Origin: Watersipora subatra
Lineage: Eukaryota > Bryozoa > Gymnolaemata > Cheilostomatida > Watersiporidae
Direction of reading: 5' to 3'
Assembly: GCF_963576615.1 (NCBI RefSeq)
Contig: NC_088708.1
Location: 3,720,001-3,784,000 of the forward strand
Length of the DNA: 64,000 nucleotides
Shown: piece after piece, positions 39,401 through 51,354 of the stretch
Position numbering within the stretch: the first letter of the stretch is position 1
Layout: every line of letters starts with the position of its first letter
The notes under the pieces: model-generated
Told to the model about the DNA's origin: nothing
Databases searched by the model: none
The model's input: the letters and a program-made list of their open reading frames with translations, nothing else
Made by a program: the position numbers and the translations under genes

Positions 39401-42400
39401 TTGACGCAATCACCTCTTTACACACGAGTGATTTAGGAGCCGTCAGATGACCAGAATTGAGGCAATAGCTTTTGATTCCAGTTCTTTTACTCACAATTGT
39501 GTCTGGTCTTTGCATAATGAGTTGATATGTCAACCCTAGGTTGGTGGTTGTCTATGGATAAGGATGATGTGTTCTATAAGAAGATGGGTTCCCTCGACAA
39601 TCTGCCTAGTCTTATGGAGCGTAAAAATAGATTTGGTGGTTACAACCAGAAAACTCTTGGGTTCTGTATGGTAAGTGCTACCTTGGGTTCTGTATGGTAA
39701 GTGCTACCTCAGGAAATCTAGTCACATGTTTGCTATTGTAGTTGTGCGATGGTCCATCATTAGCTATTGGTATTATGTTAGTTCCATTGAATAATCCCAG
39801 ACATCTTGTGCATGCCCAGGCTCTTCTTTTCTATGTCATATCAGAACCATGTAATTGCTGATGGATATTCACTATGTGTTTGAGTGTTGGCTGTCTACAT
39901 GCATCTTCTCTGCTATGAAATTTGGTACATTTAGTTAGCGGGAAAGCAGCTAACGCAAGCGGCCAACTGGCTTGTCAGTCATTGCCTAATATTTTCTTAT
40001 CAAGTTCATAAGAATGTCATATTGTAGCATAGCCCTTATCTGTTGTAGTATTCCATGTTCGACGACAAAGCTCTGCGATTTGAGTTAGAAAAGAGGCATA
40101 AAATAAATGTCACTGACCGGCAGCGCCCGGAGACGAAACTGGCAATGTTAGTAACTTGAGTAAATAGCAGGGTCTATATTTTTACCTTTTTACATTGTAA
40201 GTTTATGTGGGTGTGCTGTACAGCGGTCAGCTAAGGTACAGCGAGTCTTGTCTCTTGGAGTATCTATCAGAAATATTATGATGTGATTGGCTCTGCTCTT
40301 CCTCGCTTTATTACATTCTATTACACAGTATGCTACGCCGCTCTCCATTCACTATTTTATGTGGAGGCCTTAGTATCCATTGCTCTGTGTGCGCGGCACT
40401 CTGAATGCGACACTCTATGAATGCGGCACTCTATGAATGCGGCACTTTATGAATGCGGCACTCTATGAATGCGGCACTTTATGAATGTTCATGTTTGTAT
40501 TGCAACTGTGTTAACGCTTGTTGTCAAGGACAGACTGGCTAGTGGTAGCAATATACTTTGATAAACCGTGTGCCTAGTGCATGAAAGATCCATGCAATAT
40601 AAAACTATTGACAGTAGACCTCATGCCTCTCACTTATGCCTTCATATTTTATGGTATTTTATTGCCCATATCAAGCCTTCTTAAATAGAAGCTGGTGTTT
40701 ATCATAACTGAATCTCGCTTCATTCATATATACTGTAGCGTATGTAATAGAATGTTGCCATAGATAATTTGATTGACAGGAAGAGGTCAAAGATGATGAA
40801 AGAAAGAGATCAAAGGGTGGAAACAAGAGATGCTAAGCTTGATGCTCTCTCACGGTTCTTTAAGGTAGTCTGTGAAGACCAGTGCTTTATGGTTGTCTGC
40901 ATGTTTGCGTAGCTATCAACCTCTCTGACATCATCATATCTGCTGTGTAAATTGAATGATACGTTTCCTTCTCTGTAGATCAACCTTGAAGCTTAGCAGT
41001 AAATCTTATCCCAAAGCACTTTCCACCTGAATCTTGGCTACTTTAAGCTCTAACCTGCTGACCAATTAGAGAAGCAGTTGTACCCCTTTTTATTCATAAC
41101 GCTTATAGTCACTGAAGTGAGACTGTAGTGTATTAGTATCAGCTGACACTTGGTGTTGCAGACTTGTGATAGGATCCTTTTGTCATATTGTTCTTCAGAA
41201 AGCATTTATCTGAAAGAGTTTGAGTCGATGATATGCTGTCTATATATCTATAAATGCCTCCCGTGTCATGCCAGCCAACTCACTGCCTTTTTTATAAATG
41301 GTTACAGGGCAGAAACTGTATTTGAATTCAGAGTAGATATACAGTATATTGTTAGTTTGCTAAGGCTGCTAGGGTTAGTAGGGCTGCTCAATGATAGGTA
41401 TTATTTGCTGAAGTAGGCTAACTACCAATTAGGCTAACTGAAAGCATATAGTATTATCATGCCGTTTTTTTGTCTGAATTTTTTATAGATCTTTCTTTAA
41501 AATAGGTTTCATGTTAGTCGACAAAACAGATCATACTATCCATATGATTGTGGTTTCTGTTGTTGTCAAACATTAACGGTGTGTTGCTAAGGAATTACTG
41601 TCTATTACTCGCGCTGTCTATCATTATAAGTCATTATATTGCTATCAGGTTAGTCTGTAAATCAGTAGCCCACTAATACTAAATTTTAATTTTATTCTTC
41701 TCAAACTCTCCTAATTGTTATAAGAGCGCTTGCCTAAGCTGTTGTAAAAATATCTAGTCGGTAGTATTTGATCATACTATAAAATGAAAGGCAGACCAAG
41801 GAAGGCAAATTCAAATTTATGTATGTCATGATTACGAGCATGAAACAGATGATTGCTTATCATTTTTAAAATTCTTGTGTCACCTTAAAATTCGCCAGCT
41901 ATATCACACCTAAACAGAGATACTCTTTTTAGATCAGTTTGCTAGTTCTTGTTATTAAAGTCCAGCATGATTGGGTATGCCAAATATCCTTCTCCATATT
42001 GGTTAGTCATTTGCAGGTGTTGAGAAAATGCCATGTTGCGAGTGGGGACGACTGTCTTAAAAAATCAGAGCTCATCGCTCAGTTTCAGCAGCTCTTGGTA
42101 AGTAGTTACAAAAGTTATTTTCATTTTGTTTTTTTACCTTGCAGTTCGGTTGAAGCTCATATTGACTGTTACACTCTTATGCATCCGTGTAGTGATATCA
42201 CATAGCTCTTTGTCTTTTACATCATCTCTCATATTTTATGTTACATTTTATGTTATCTTGTTAACTTACTTTTCATCATTGAGAATACAATACAAGAATG
42301 GATCATATCTGATGTAGGAGGAGTCTAGTGATAGCGATGGTGAGAGGCTCTTCACCAAAACACACGTTGATGTTATCTTTGGTCCGAACACAGATCTCAT

Positions 42401-45400
42401 TTCTCTGCTCGAAGACATTCATGCAGAGAGCTCTGATAAGGTATCTAGCACCGACCTGATCGCATTCCTCAACAAAAACAATGTCGACCTGCACGCTATA
42501 CTTGGCCAGCAGTATCTGCTACGCACGCAAGTCCATACTTTTGGTTCCTTCTTTATGACAATCCAAGAGAGTCTGATGAACAGCGCGCGTCGAGTCTACA
42601 TCCAGGTAAGTTAGAGTGCTCAATGCAGGTTTTACACACGTCATAGTCAGAATTACAAGCTCTGCTAAAGTTATAATTTTATTGTTTTTCTTTGAAATTT
42701 TTAACAACTCTATGATATATAATAGCGGATTATTCAAGTTAGCTTAAATTCTTCAATAATTTCAACTGCTATCCAGTCTAATCATCCAATCTAGGCAAAT
42801 TTACAAAAATGTTTGGTTACTGTGACCATATTATCCATGTTATCTGTTGGACTGTTATCTGTATATGTTAGACCATAATGTTTGTTTGAAACAGAAGCGT
42901 TGCAATACTCTATTGATTCTGGTCATTTTTTTCTTTGTTTATAATCAATATGGAAACAGTAATCAAAAACACTACTCCAATGAATCATTTTTCTTATCAC
43001 GACATATTCAAGTACAGTAAACGCTCCTATAAAGATACTTCCTATAACGTAAGTTCCGTATAACGTACAAAATTTAGACAAAGTTTTTTGCTTCATACAA
43101 TGTTAAAATTTCCATATAACGTTAAGTGCCAAGTCGGTGAAAGTTCTCAAATTCGAATTCAATAACGATTATATCGTAATTAGCCTTAAAAATATCGATT
43201 TCTCTCTTGCCGCACATGGTAGAGAAGGCGGCGTGTAGGTTATCTCCACTATAATTCTTGTACCCTGGCAGTCTAGTTCGCCGTGCCAGATCGTCAGACA
43301 TGTCGATAAAGCACAGAAAAAGCAGCGCAACTATTCAGAAATGATTAAATTTGATGTATTGGTGTTAGAGTAGATACACCAAGCTGAATTTCACAAGTTG
43401 TAGTCACGCCAAAAGGTATATTTTATCTAAACCTCAAACCCTGCTGATGGATAGACGGATGGACAGACGCCACACTTATGATGGCAAAAATATATTTTGT
43501 TCTGCTTTATTTTAGACATGAAATGTTGTTATTATTTTCCTCTGAAGAATAGAAATTGCTGTCTAGAAGACAAATGGTTAAATAATTGATGGAAAGTGAG
43601 CGTTGCCCCTAACTTGTAATTTTACCATAATCATGGACTATAAACCAAGTGTGAGAGAGGAAAGAAAAATTAGATACAATCCATTTAAACCAGACAGAGT
43701 TGCCGATAACCATTGAATACTACTACAGTTACTGTGCAGTCATTAAATTGAAATATTAAGTTAGTATTTTTCCTTTTTGAAGGATCAAAGGGGCGAGTTT
43801 GGAAGATCTTGGAACGGATTAGACAATTTACATGTATTTTACTGTTCCTATAACGTAAAATCCCTATAAAGTAAACGTTCCCGAAACGGATTGTTCACGT
43901 TGTATAGTGTGTCATAAAATCATGTATATATGCGAACGATAAATAAGATTAGTAGTAACCAACCAACAATTAAAAAGATAAAGAATAAAGTGAAAATTAA
44001 AAATGTTCTGTTGTTGCCGCCCTCTACTACTTTTTTCAGTTCATGTTCGCTCCCATCAACACTTTTGGTCTTGCACTTTTGTAACAAAAATGATGCATCG
44101 ATGTTTGCTTTTGGTTGCTTCTAAAAATTGTTTGCGAATGTGCAAGACAACATCATCATCACAGTGAATAGCCTGACTAGCGAAACCTTTGTATCTTTTC
44201 TCGCAAATTTCAAAATTTTTCTTAATTTTATTTATTCGCTTTGTCAAAATAATGGCTGTCTCCTCCTCATATTCGTAGTAAGCTCGTCCCGGACTGCTGT
44301 TTGTTACATCGCTTTCAGCTCTACGGTGCTTCTGAGTCAGCTTGTCCGCTTCTACCTCAAATCCTATATCCTTTCTTATTAAATTAACTTTGTCAATTTC
44401 GTAAACTTAAATTCCTTAGCAATGCAAATTTGAAAAATTAGGTTCCATGTCAATGTACTTATAATTATTATGGTAGTTGAGTTAGTTTTTGGGCAAACAT
44501 TAGACTATTGTGGACCATGTTGTACAAATGCCTTGAATAAAAATAATATTTAAACGAATTATCATGTAACATATTAGTTGTATAGGTTTATATAGGCCAT
44601 AACATTTATATATCGACTCGGCTAACCAAAACTAAACTATGCGTTAATTTTTTATTGACCTGTGTTACTGCTCATACGTAAGTTATGTGGTGTACAGTTT
44701 TGTCAAAGCCATAAATCCAAAATAGAATCTTGATCCAAATAGAATCTGCTGAACATAAAGCTCGTGTGTCACCTTGTGTGGTTTTGACAGCAACTTGTAT
44801 CACACTAGTGTCATATCACAGCAATAGATTTCCTACTAGTACCAAGATAGCTAAGCGTTTACAGAAAACTAGTTCAACTAAATTTGTGCAGCTTGCGACA
44901 ATGGTCAGGACAAGACCAAACCGTAACATCAAATTACTGCGTAGAATTGGGCCATTATTCTTTTTTTAACATATTTTTTGTGGAAGATATTACATATTAA
45001 AATGATGTTTGCAGACCGAAGATTTAGACCGAACTGTTGGAATAAATACAGACTACATTAAGATGGATGACTTTAGTTTGGAGCGAGAGGATCAAGAGTT
45101 TCTCATTCAAGTATGATCTGGTTTACTTGTATGATCTGGTATACTTGTATGATCTGGTATACTTGTATGATCTGGTGTACTTGTATGATCTGGGTTACTT
45201 GCATGATCTGGTATACTTGTTGATCTGGTATACTTGTATGATCTGGTGTACTTGTATGATCTGGTATACTTTTGTGACCTGGTATACTTGTGTGATCTGG
45301 CCTGCTTGCATCGTTAGGTATGCTTGCGTGATGAGGTCTGCTAGTGCGATCTGGTATGCTTGCATGGCAATACCTTTTTGAATAGTATAATACCTTCGAT

Positions 45401-46373
45401 TTGTGTTTTTCTATAACATACCTGTCCAGTCATCTTAATTAATAAGACCAAACTTTTGACCATAAATCGCCTTTTTTAATTGCTCAACAAAAAATGAATT
45501 TAACATTTAATTTAGATTGATGGCTGCATTACATCATTGCAAAACCAAATGAGCACGATTAGTAAAACTGATGTAACAAGCAAGATATACTTGGAAGAGA
45601 TGAGACAATTCCTAACTTTTTTAGTTTAGATTAAATGAAGTCCCAAGTCCCTTAATAGCCTATATTCTAGCATGAAATATTTCTCTCAGTCCGAGTACAA
45701 GTTGTGGTATTGAATATGCCTGAAGATTCTGTGGAATGCTATTTGTTGAGCGTATGAAATGTTTTGATGGTGTGCCATGCTGGTATATTTTGGTTATACA
45801 GAAGGAGCTATATTATCATACACTGTTATTAGCATCGATTAATTCAGTTTCAGGCTTTTCACTTATTAAGTTAATGTTTTCTGTGGATATTGTGCAGTGA
45901 CATTTTCGTGGGGTTTACAGCAAGGTTACAAAGCCACTGCAGCCTTCCTGAGATACTACATTCACCAGAACAAGATGCGCAAGTGTGATCCATCCTCTCA
46001 CACAAGCAGCGAACTCTCAGCTGATGATTCGGATTATTCTCCAGTCCATGTTCATAAATCTGACTCCAACACTGACCTCAGTGATGACGAATACAACAGA
46101 CAAACAACTTCCAGCTCAAAGGCTTCCAGTTCAACCGAGTCTCCTTCCAAATGCCTCAACACTCCCATATCTCCACCCCATTCTTTCGAAGTGCATTCTG
46201 ACTCCAACATCCACTCTTCTACTGATGACGAAGTAATTGTGGCCACGATCGAGGTGGCACCATCTGTGGACTTGACCGATGACCTGCAAACGATGCAGTC
46301 ACTCGCATTATGTGATCACGAATCTAGTCAGAAGTCTCCCTCTCTCAAACTCCCTCATGATATTTGCGCATAG
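27449..46373 (+). CDS. Patatin-like phospholipase (PNPLA-type), complete, 12 coding exons
   Basis: Exons: 27449-28279, 28640-28781, 29882-30018, 30365-30500, 30608-30691, 39540-39670, 40049-40146, 40780-40864, 42017-42097, 42318-42605, 45015-45110, 45921-46373. All phases agree; 853 residues. Patatins are serine hydrolases of membrane lipids with a Ser-Asp dyad. Residues 1-250 are Ser-rich and basic, with KRRRKRKRRKRD near 180-191, a possible nuclear signal. The fold starts at YPFENLVFEGGGAK; oxyanion-hole loop GGGAKV (264-269), nucleophile Ser293 in GTSAG, catalytic Asp430 in YIDGG. Val269 replaces the usual Gly. The region after the catalytic domain includes weak helix-loop-helix segments (exons 9-10) reminiscent of degenerate EF-hands, then TEDLDRTVGINTDYI and GYKATAAFLRYY, and an acidic Ser-rich tail. 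The exon 2 donor appears to be GC. Intron 5 is 8.8 kb. TTTTCAG before the ATG suggests a 5' UTR intron. A paralog starts at 63651. Confidence 0.9.
28888..29011. repeat. Tandem duplication of 62 bp in patatin intron 2
   Basis: Two copies of a unit containing GACAGCTAAT and TCTACCAGTGTAAAGTTAAG, about 100 bp after the exon 2 donor. Confidence 0.9.
31486..31665. repeat. 60-bp tandem repeat, 3 copies, with internal inverted motif
   Basis: Each unit contains CAATCATGA near one end and TCATGATTG towards the other, so a unit can fold back. Partial inverse copies recur at 31812-31850. Confidence 0.88.
32060..33014 (+). mobile_element. Non-autonomous hAT element with 8-bp target duplication
   Basis: The element begins TAGAGCTGG and ends CCAGCTCTA, and is flanked on both sides by the identical octamer GTGTTAAG (32052-32059 and 33015-33022), the hallmark of hAT insertion. 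Length is 955 bp. It encodes only a BED-type zinc finger fragment (see 32374-32550), with no catalytic domain. It lies in patatin intron 5, directly before the 37-bp satellite. Confidence 0.88.
32374..32550 (+). pseudogene. BED zinc finger fragment of the hAT element
   Basis: The original frame probably started at ATG 32353, but codon 5 is TAG. From the next ATG (32374) it gives 58 residues: KKPVTKGKDQVICTICGSK ... TSILLKHLQRRHPEEL, then a stop. The CxxC...HLxxxH pattern after a basic lead is the DNA-binding BED finger found at the N-terminus of hAT transposases. The rest of the transposase is missing. Confidence 0.75.
33100..35996. repeat. 37-bp satellite array, ~78 copies, in patatin intron 5
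   Basis: Unit CCAACACTGACTCATTGAG + AATTGTGTGAGTCATCTA, period 37 measured at several points. Every unit carries TGACTCA or TGAGTCA, usually both, i.e. the AP-1/TRE core in both orientations, able to pair across a 12-nt loop. Variants (GGATTG, GAGTCATT, AATTTATC, GTATCATC) recur in blocks, for example about 34860-35200 and 35200-35650, showing block duplication. Confidence 0.97.
36146..36440. repeat. 23-bp minisatellite, about 13 copies
   Basis: Unit GGGAATGTATGAGATACGTATAA with TATATGG variants. Overlapping frames of 90-136 codons on the minus strand (rich in SHTFPY) are open only because of the repeat. Confidence 0.95.
37998..38003 (-). terminator. Candidate polyadenylation signal of the nested small gene
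   Basis: Minus-strand AATAAA about 120 bp past the stop codon at 38120. Confidence 0.4.
38120..39059 (-). CDS. Small two-exon protein nested antisense in patatin intron 5, family unknown
   Basis: Exon 1 38865-39059 (ATG at 39059) ends at the donor ATGGAG|GTAAAT. Exon 2 38120-38194 follows the acceptor TTGATTACAG. Both phases are 0 and the product is 89 residues. It is basic and hydrophilic with no membrane segment: FPVPTKVTLEFPEHHQVVKV, then VRADRRQQRYAAEEDRR, then DVYVVPPAEQL and two cysteines before WERET-stop. Composition, clean splice sites and a downstream AATAAA argue for a real gene, expressed opposite to its host. I do not recognise the family. The basic Arg-rich centre could suggest a nucleic-acid-binding or organellar protein, but that is a guess. 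The chief doubt is the short length. Confidence 0.55.
39657..39708. repeat. 26-bp tandem duplication containing the exon 6 donor
   Basis: TTGGGTTCTGTATG|GTAAGTGCTACC occurs twice in a row, so two identical GTAAGT donors lie 26 bp apart (39671 and 39697). Use of the second would shift the reading frame. Confidence 0.93.
40392..40490. repeat. 16-bp tandem repeat, ~6 copies, in patatin intron 7
   Basis: Unit GAATGCGGCACTCTAT, with CTTTAT variants alternating. Confidence 0.92.
43015..43920. mobile_element. Pogo/Tc1-mariner-like non-autonomous element, uninterrupted copy
   Basis: The left end TA-CAGTAAACGCTCCTATAA and the right side (CCTATAACGTAAAATCCC, then AGTAAACGTTCCCGAAAC) are inverted relatives. 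The outermost bases on the right are eroded. The whole matches the split copy at 1593-3810 in reverse. No transposase is encoded. It lies in patatin intron 10. Confidence 0.65.
45111..45365. repeat. 18-bp minisatellite seeded at the exon 11 donor
   Basis: About 14 copies of GTATGATCTGGTATACTT. The first unit starts exactly at the exon 11 donor (ATTCAA|GTATGATCTG), so each following unit repeats a donor-like GTATGA. Later copies diverge. Confidence 0.93.
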
Positions 46374-49030
46374 TCAAGCTAGATTAGGTTGTGCTTAGTT
46401 TTTTTGTGATATTTGATATTTACAACAGCTATACTCCATTCTCTGGTCTCACCATGGAGGACTATCATTGTTGCACTTTCAGAACATTTGGGACTGGTTC
46501 CAGTTTTCTTCTGACTAATGATCTCCATTGAAGTCTCCTATATTGCTCAACAAAGATTCTACACCAATCAGTCAACATTTCATGCGTATGCTAACGTCTA
46601 CCGTGCCATTATCAGCGCGTGCTTTCTGATGCGCTGCCTGACATATCTCTGGTCAGATTGCTATCTGATCGTCTTGTATGTTTAATAATTACGGCTTTGA
46701 CCAGCTGTTTTAAGTTTTAATGACTGAACTTCTGTTTTTATTTCTTGAAGTTCCATTCTGACCTATTTTAGTGATGAGTTTGGTTGTGATGACTGGTCAC
46801 TCCGCGCCTTGTCATTTTCCTTTTTTTGTACAATTGCTTTGCTATTTTGTCTCGACAAGTAGGGATATTTTAAGCACTACTTTTGGTAAAATCTTTCAAT
46901 CAACTTTATGACGGTGATAAAATTATTTTAAAGATGTAATCAATTTGTTTAATTACATGTATCATATAAATGAGTGGTTTTTTAAATGGTATAAGGTTTG
47001 TATCAAGTATCTTAATTCTAATGTTTCAGCAGCTTGATTTGTAGTTAACAACCAACTTCTATGAAAAACTATACAGAGATCTTCCCTATAATAACACCCG
47101 GATATTTAGTTTATGGCTTCCATGATTACATTATCAAAAATGTTACATCTGTCACTGTTTATTTCAAAAATATTGCCAAAGTTACCATTTGTCGTCTGTT
47201 TTAAACACTGCTATAAAGATTATTTAAGAATGTCACGTAAGCTCACAGCTTTGAACGATGATAAATGGATCAAACCCATTGTTAATCATCGAGTCATCAC
47301 TATTAGTGGAGTTAGAATTTCCAAGTTGTCCGTATGGGGGAGCATGTCATCTTTACATGGCCACAAAACAATTCTATAGCGTAGAACTTATTAGATATGC
47401 AACACTACGCTGTATTAGTGTCAATAAATAGGACAATATCTGTGGATGGTCATTTTATGTCTGATCAGTGTGTATGTTAAGCTACAGATTTTTAAACTAC
47501 ATGCATCACCGCACTTCGACTTGCGAGACCTGTAGAATTGTTTTGTTGTCCCACGTTGTTGTCCCGCGATTGTTTGGAAGCTTTATGATAAATGCATATG
47601 TTCACACAACTCACGAAAATTATTCATTAACACCGTCGCAAACCCTTGTACCGAAATCTCATCAACAAATTTAATCATTTTTCAATGGAGTCGTTTAAGT
47701 ATAATAACGATACAAAACGCATATAAACCTATTTAAATATGTTACCAAGTCTTTGAAATTTGTAGACAATATCCTTAACCTTACCCATCTGATTGGATAA
47801 TACATAACTAGACAAATTAATTTGGCCTAAAATCGCAATTAAAACCTAACAAGCTTTTTTTAATCAAAATTAAGACTGGCTAACGACCAGGTGTAGAACC
47901 ATTAAATTGTGTGCATTTCACGAGAAAAACGTGCACATTTCACCAGTCTATGGCATTGTCCAATTGTCGAAGGTTTCTAATATCTTTCCGTTTTTAATAT
48001 CTTGCAAAAATATTTAATTATAAGAATAATTTTTCAATTTTATAAATTATTATAAGATTTAATTATAAGAATAATCGTTCGAATTTATTTATCCGAAGGT
48101 TTCTGTAATAAACGTAGACCGTATGAGGCATAGACCGAATTACAGGTACGAAATTGTGGTACACAGTTTATCAGCCTGTTCTTTGTCCAATTACCGAAGG
48201 TTTCATTACATTATTTAGAACGTTAGCCCAAATTCTTTACATCTTATGTACAAGCTAGAGCCGAACTACAATGCCCCTTTATGACGAGAACATTTTTTTA
48301 TTTTGCTCCAGTTTGCAGAAAACTTCCAGACGCGTGAATGCTGATGCTCACTTTCTGTTACAGATCGCTATCAAAACCATTCTACATTCAAATTTTTTTC
48401 AAACTTCAAACATTTCTTCAAACATTCAAACTTTTTTCCAATATCACTTTGGTCGTGGGCTGTATGACAGGGGAATTTCTAGTATTACACTAGTCACATT
48501 CTCACACCGAATATAGTCCTTGATCTGGTGCAGCTGCTTGTGAAAACACAAAATCAAGCCTATTAACTCATCAATAAGAGTAGTAGGTGCTTTTTCATTC
48601 ACTTATAATAGTTTTGGAATTTTTTCCTTCCTGTAGACTGGTAAATGTCAATATAGCTGTATTGAGAGCATCTGTAGTGCTCCTCACATTGGATGAAAAC
48701 ACTGGGCAACAGCCAAAACGCCTCCTGGCAAAATTGAATTCAATTCTACCCAGTCAAGGCCACTGAACAAGAATATGGTATTTAAAACGGTTCACTAGCT
48801 CTTATTTTCAAAACATGCATTTTTCACCATACACACTCTATACTTATATATTGATTTTACATATTCCACATTTCTTCATTTTGAAGGAACATGGCTGCAT
48901 CGTCTTCCTTCGAAATGAATATAATCTTGCTTTTCCCATGCCACATCAAGCTGGGCTTTTCTCCTGCCACATCAAGCTGGGCTTTTCCCCTGCCACATCA
49001 AGCTAAGCTTGATGGAGAATTTTGTTAAAG
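46374..49030. other. Downstream of the patatin gene, no gene seen
   Basis: AT-rich sequence. An AATAAA at 47423-47428 could end the patatin transcript, giving a 3' UTR of about 1 kb. Open frames at 47113, 47468 and 48271 have no recognisable motifs. Confidence 0.45.
48930..49007. repeat. 26-bp tandem repeat, 3 copies
   Basis: Three copies of a unit built on GCCACATCAAGCTGGGCTTTT. Confidence 0.9.
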
Positions 49031-49039
49031 GTATAAGTC

Positions 49040-49490
49040 CGAGTCTGCCTTTCAGTATCTTGGGAAAAGGTTTCCATGACTGAGTGAAGCAAAAATTAGG
49101 GATGGCGTGTTTAACAGACCACAGATTTGAGAGCTACGTGGTTAGAGTTTTACATCATACAGAAGAGAAGGCAGTATGGGAGTATTTCAGAGCAATAGTT
49201 GCAGGCTTCTTTGAAAACACTTGAGCAGAAAACTATGAAGAATCTGTGAACTTGTTGTTCGCCTATGCTAAGCTAGGCCGCGACACGTCTCTGAAAACAT
49301 ACTTTCTCCGCTCCCATCCGAACCTCTTCTAGACAACTGTAGGTTAGTAAGTGATGAGCTTGGTGAACGCTTCGACCAAAATATCGCAGCTTTGAAAAAG
49401 AGGTACCGAGGGAAGTGGAGCCTATGCATGCTTGCAGACATATACAGCACTTTTTGAGAAATGCCCCTTCAAACGAGTACAAAAAACGGA
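49040..49490 (+). pseudogene. Decayed C-terminus of a widespread invertebrate transposon-like protein
   Basis: Translation shows AFQYLGKRFP, then AVWEYFRAIVAGFFENT, NYEESVNLLFAYAKLG, LKTYFLRSHPNLF and, in another frame, VSDELGERFDQNIAALKKRY followed by RGKWS...MLADIY. This order (long helices, SLKxxFLxSH, SDExGERFxQDIxxMxxRYxGKW) is one I recognise from repetitive uncharacterised proteins in arthropod and other invertebrate genomes, probably transposon-derived. In-frame stops and at least one frameshift show that it is dead. The family name is uncertain. Confidence 0.6.
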
Positions 49491-49499
49491 CAATAGAAG

Positions 49500-51179
49500 A
49501 AAGAATCAGTAGTTAAGACAACAAACATTTGTACTGGTATAAACCTGATATGCAGTAATGGCTGCCTACTTGTATCGCAGCCTGCATTTGAAGCCTGTAA
49601 TGCGGCATTGTTTTGTCATAACACCCGTATTCTCAAAATTGTCATATTTCAAAAATGAAAGCCAACCAGCATTTTTATGGAAATATTTTGATTCAGCACA
49701 TAAAACTTGGTCTCAAATAGCTAATTTGGTTCAGAAACCAGAATCATTTGTGAAAATTAATTGCCCAGTGTACTATGAGACATTACATTCATACGTATGC
49801 ATTCTATAGAACAGTATGACAGTTTTTAGTTAGTTACAGAGGTTCATGTTCCATCGTTAACAGTTTTAGTTTTTAGTTTTAACAACTATATCAATCTAAG
49901 TAAAAGGAATATAATAAAATTAACAAACCTTACAAAAACATTATACATTAGTATAACACAACTACGAAGAGAATTGTGTTCACTAAGTATAAATTAACAG
50001 GCACAACCCACCTTTCAATTTTAGTTTAGCCACAATCTTTAATTAACAACACCCAATAGTAGCTGTGTGATGCGAACAAAATGCTTACGACTGATTTCTG
50101 ACAACAGTTCTCCTTGTGGCAATCATTTTACTATAGTTCTCGATTAGTTGAAATTATCCATATTCAGTATTCCAACTGGTCAATTTTTAAACCACTAAAA
50201 TCATTTTTTTCAAGAAAAGGTAATTTAATTTAAAAACAATGCATTCCTACAATTAATTTCAATGCACAGTTATATAACAATTTTACAATGTATTAATTAT
50301 TTGCCAAATCTTATAAGTCAAATCCGTTTGATTCTACTTGAATAATGTCTACAGCCTTTAAATACGAAACTATACCTTAGTCCTAACTTTGCAAATCACT
50401 TAAATCCATCAAGTTGATATCTTCTACACTAAAACTTTTGAACAGACAAAATTAACCCATTCCGATATTTACTGCGTATGCCAAGGCTCCAGTATGTTGG
50501 AGCTACATAATATTCTTATAGGGGTACATTGTCTATCCTACAATTTGGTAATGGCATATAATACTAGAACAAATGTATTATGTAAAGATGCAATACGCTA
50601 AATTTAAACCAGGAAGATATACGTGGGAAACCAAATTAATAGTGTGATAATCAACAGAGGTTTTATCATAACTTAGCTGTTACAGGTAGCACAGTAGATG
50701 AACAACACACAGGTAGTCAAATTTAGACTGTAAACTTTAAATTAACCAAACTTACATTTTAGTTTTTATACTTAATGTTTTCTTAAATTCACTGAACTAT
50801 CAAAGCTTGCCTTTTCAATTGCAGTTGCGCATCACTTTTTTTTAGCCATAACAACTAGACAGTTATAAAGATTCAACAAAAAAGAATCCAAAGATGTTTA
50901 CTCCTGTTGTTTTATCGTTTATTGTTTTAATTCAAAGCAAACCAATGGCTTTTTCCTTCTCACTACTATCATTTGGAAGTTTCATAGTAATTATAGCCAC
51001 AATCTTGGTACTATCCACTTTGACACCCTCTATTTTTTTATTCCGTGTTCAATGTCCATTCATGTGTGTAAAACTTACACTTTTTGTTAGTGTCCAATTG
51101 ACTCTTCTAGCTCAGGTTAACAGCTTTTTTAGTTCTGAGTTATGATCTCTGACCGCTTCCCCATAAATAGATTTACATA
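49500..51179. other. No gene seen
   Basis: AT-rich stretch between the transposase-like relic and the gypsy element. Open frames at 49558-49809 and 50894-51145 carry no motif that I can support. Confidence 0.45.
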
Positions 51180-51354
51180 CCTACATAGCTGTTAGTATTT
51201 TGTGTTTAGTTGTCGTTTAGTCAATCGAATATATACACATACACATTCTGAACTCTCACCTGTCTTATATATAATACATACTACAAGCCACTTAACATGG
51301 TGTCAGTACTTTAGGATCACGCCTACTATACAGTGGCGACGCAAGTTTACGGAC

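Noticed and set aside
40147-40152. Donor at TTA|GTAACT (40150/40151) for patatin exon 7
   Set aside because: It leaves exon 8 in a frame that stops early; the donor at 40146/40147 (GTTAGT) joins in phase to a full open exon 8.
45067-45381. 104-codon frame extending past exon 11 (repeating Y-D-L-V-Y-L)
   Set aside because: Exon 11 ends at the GTATGA donor and the conserved protein resumes at 45921; the extension is the 18-bp repeat.
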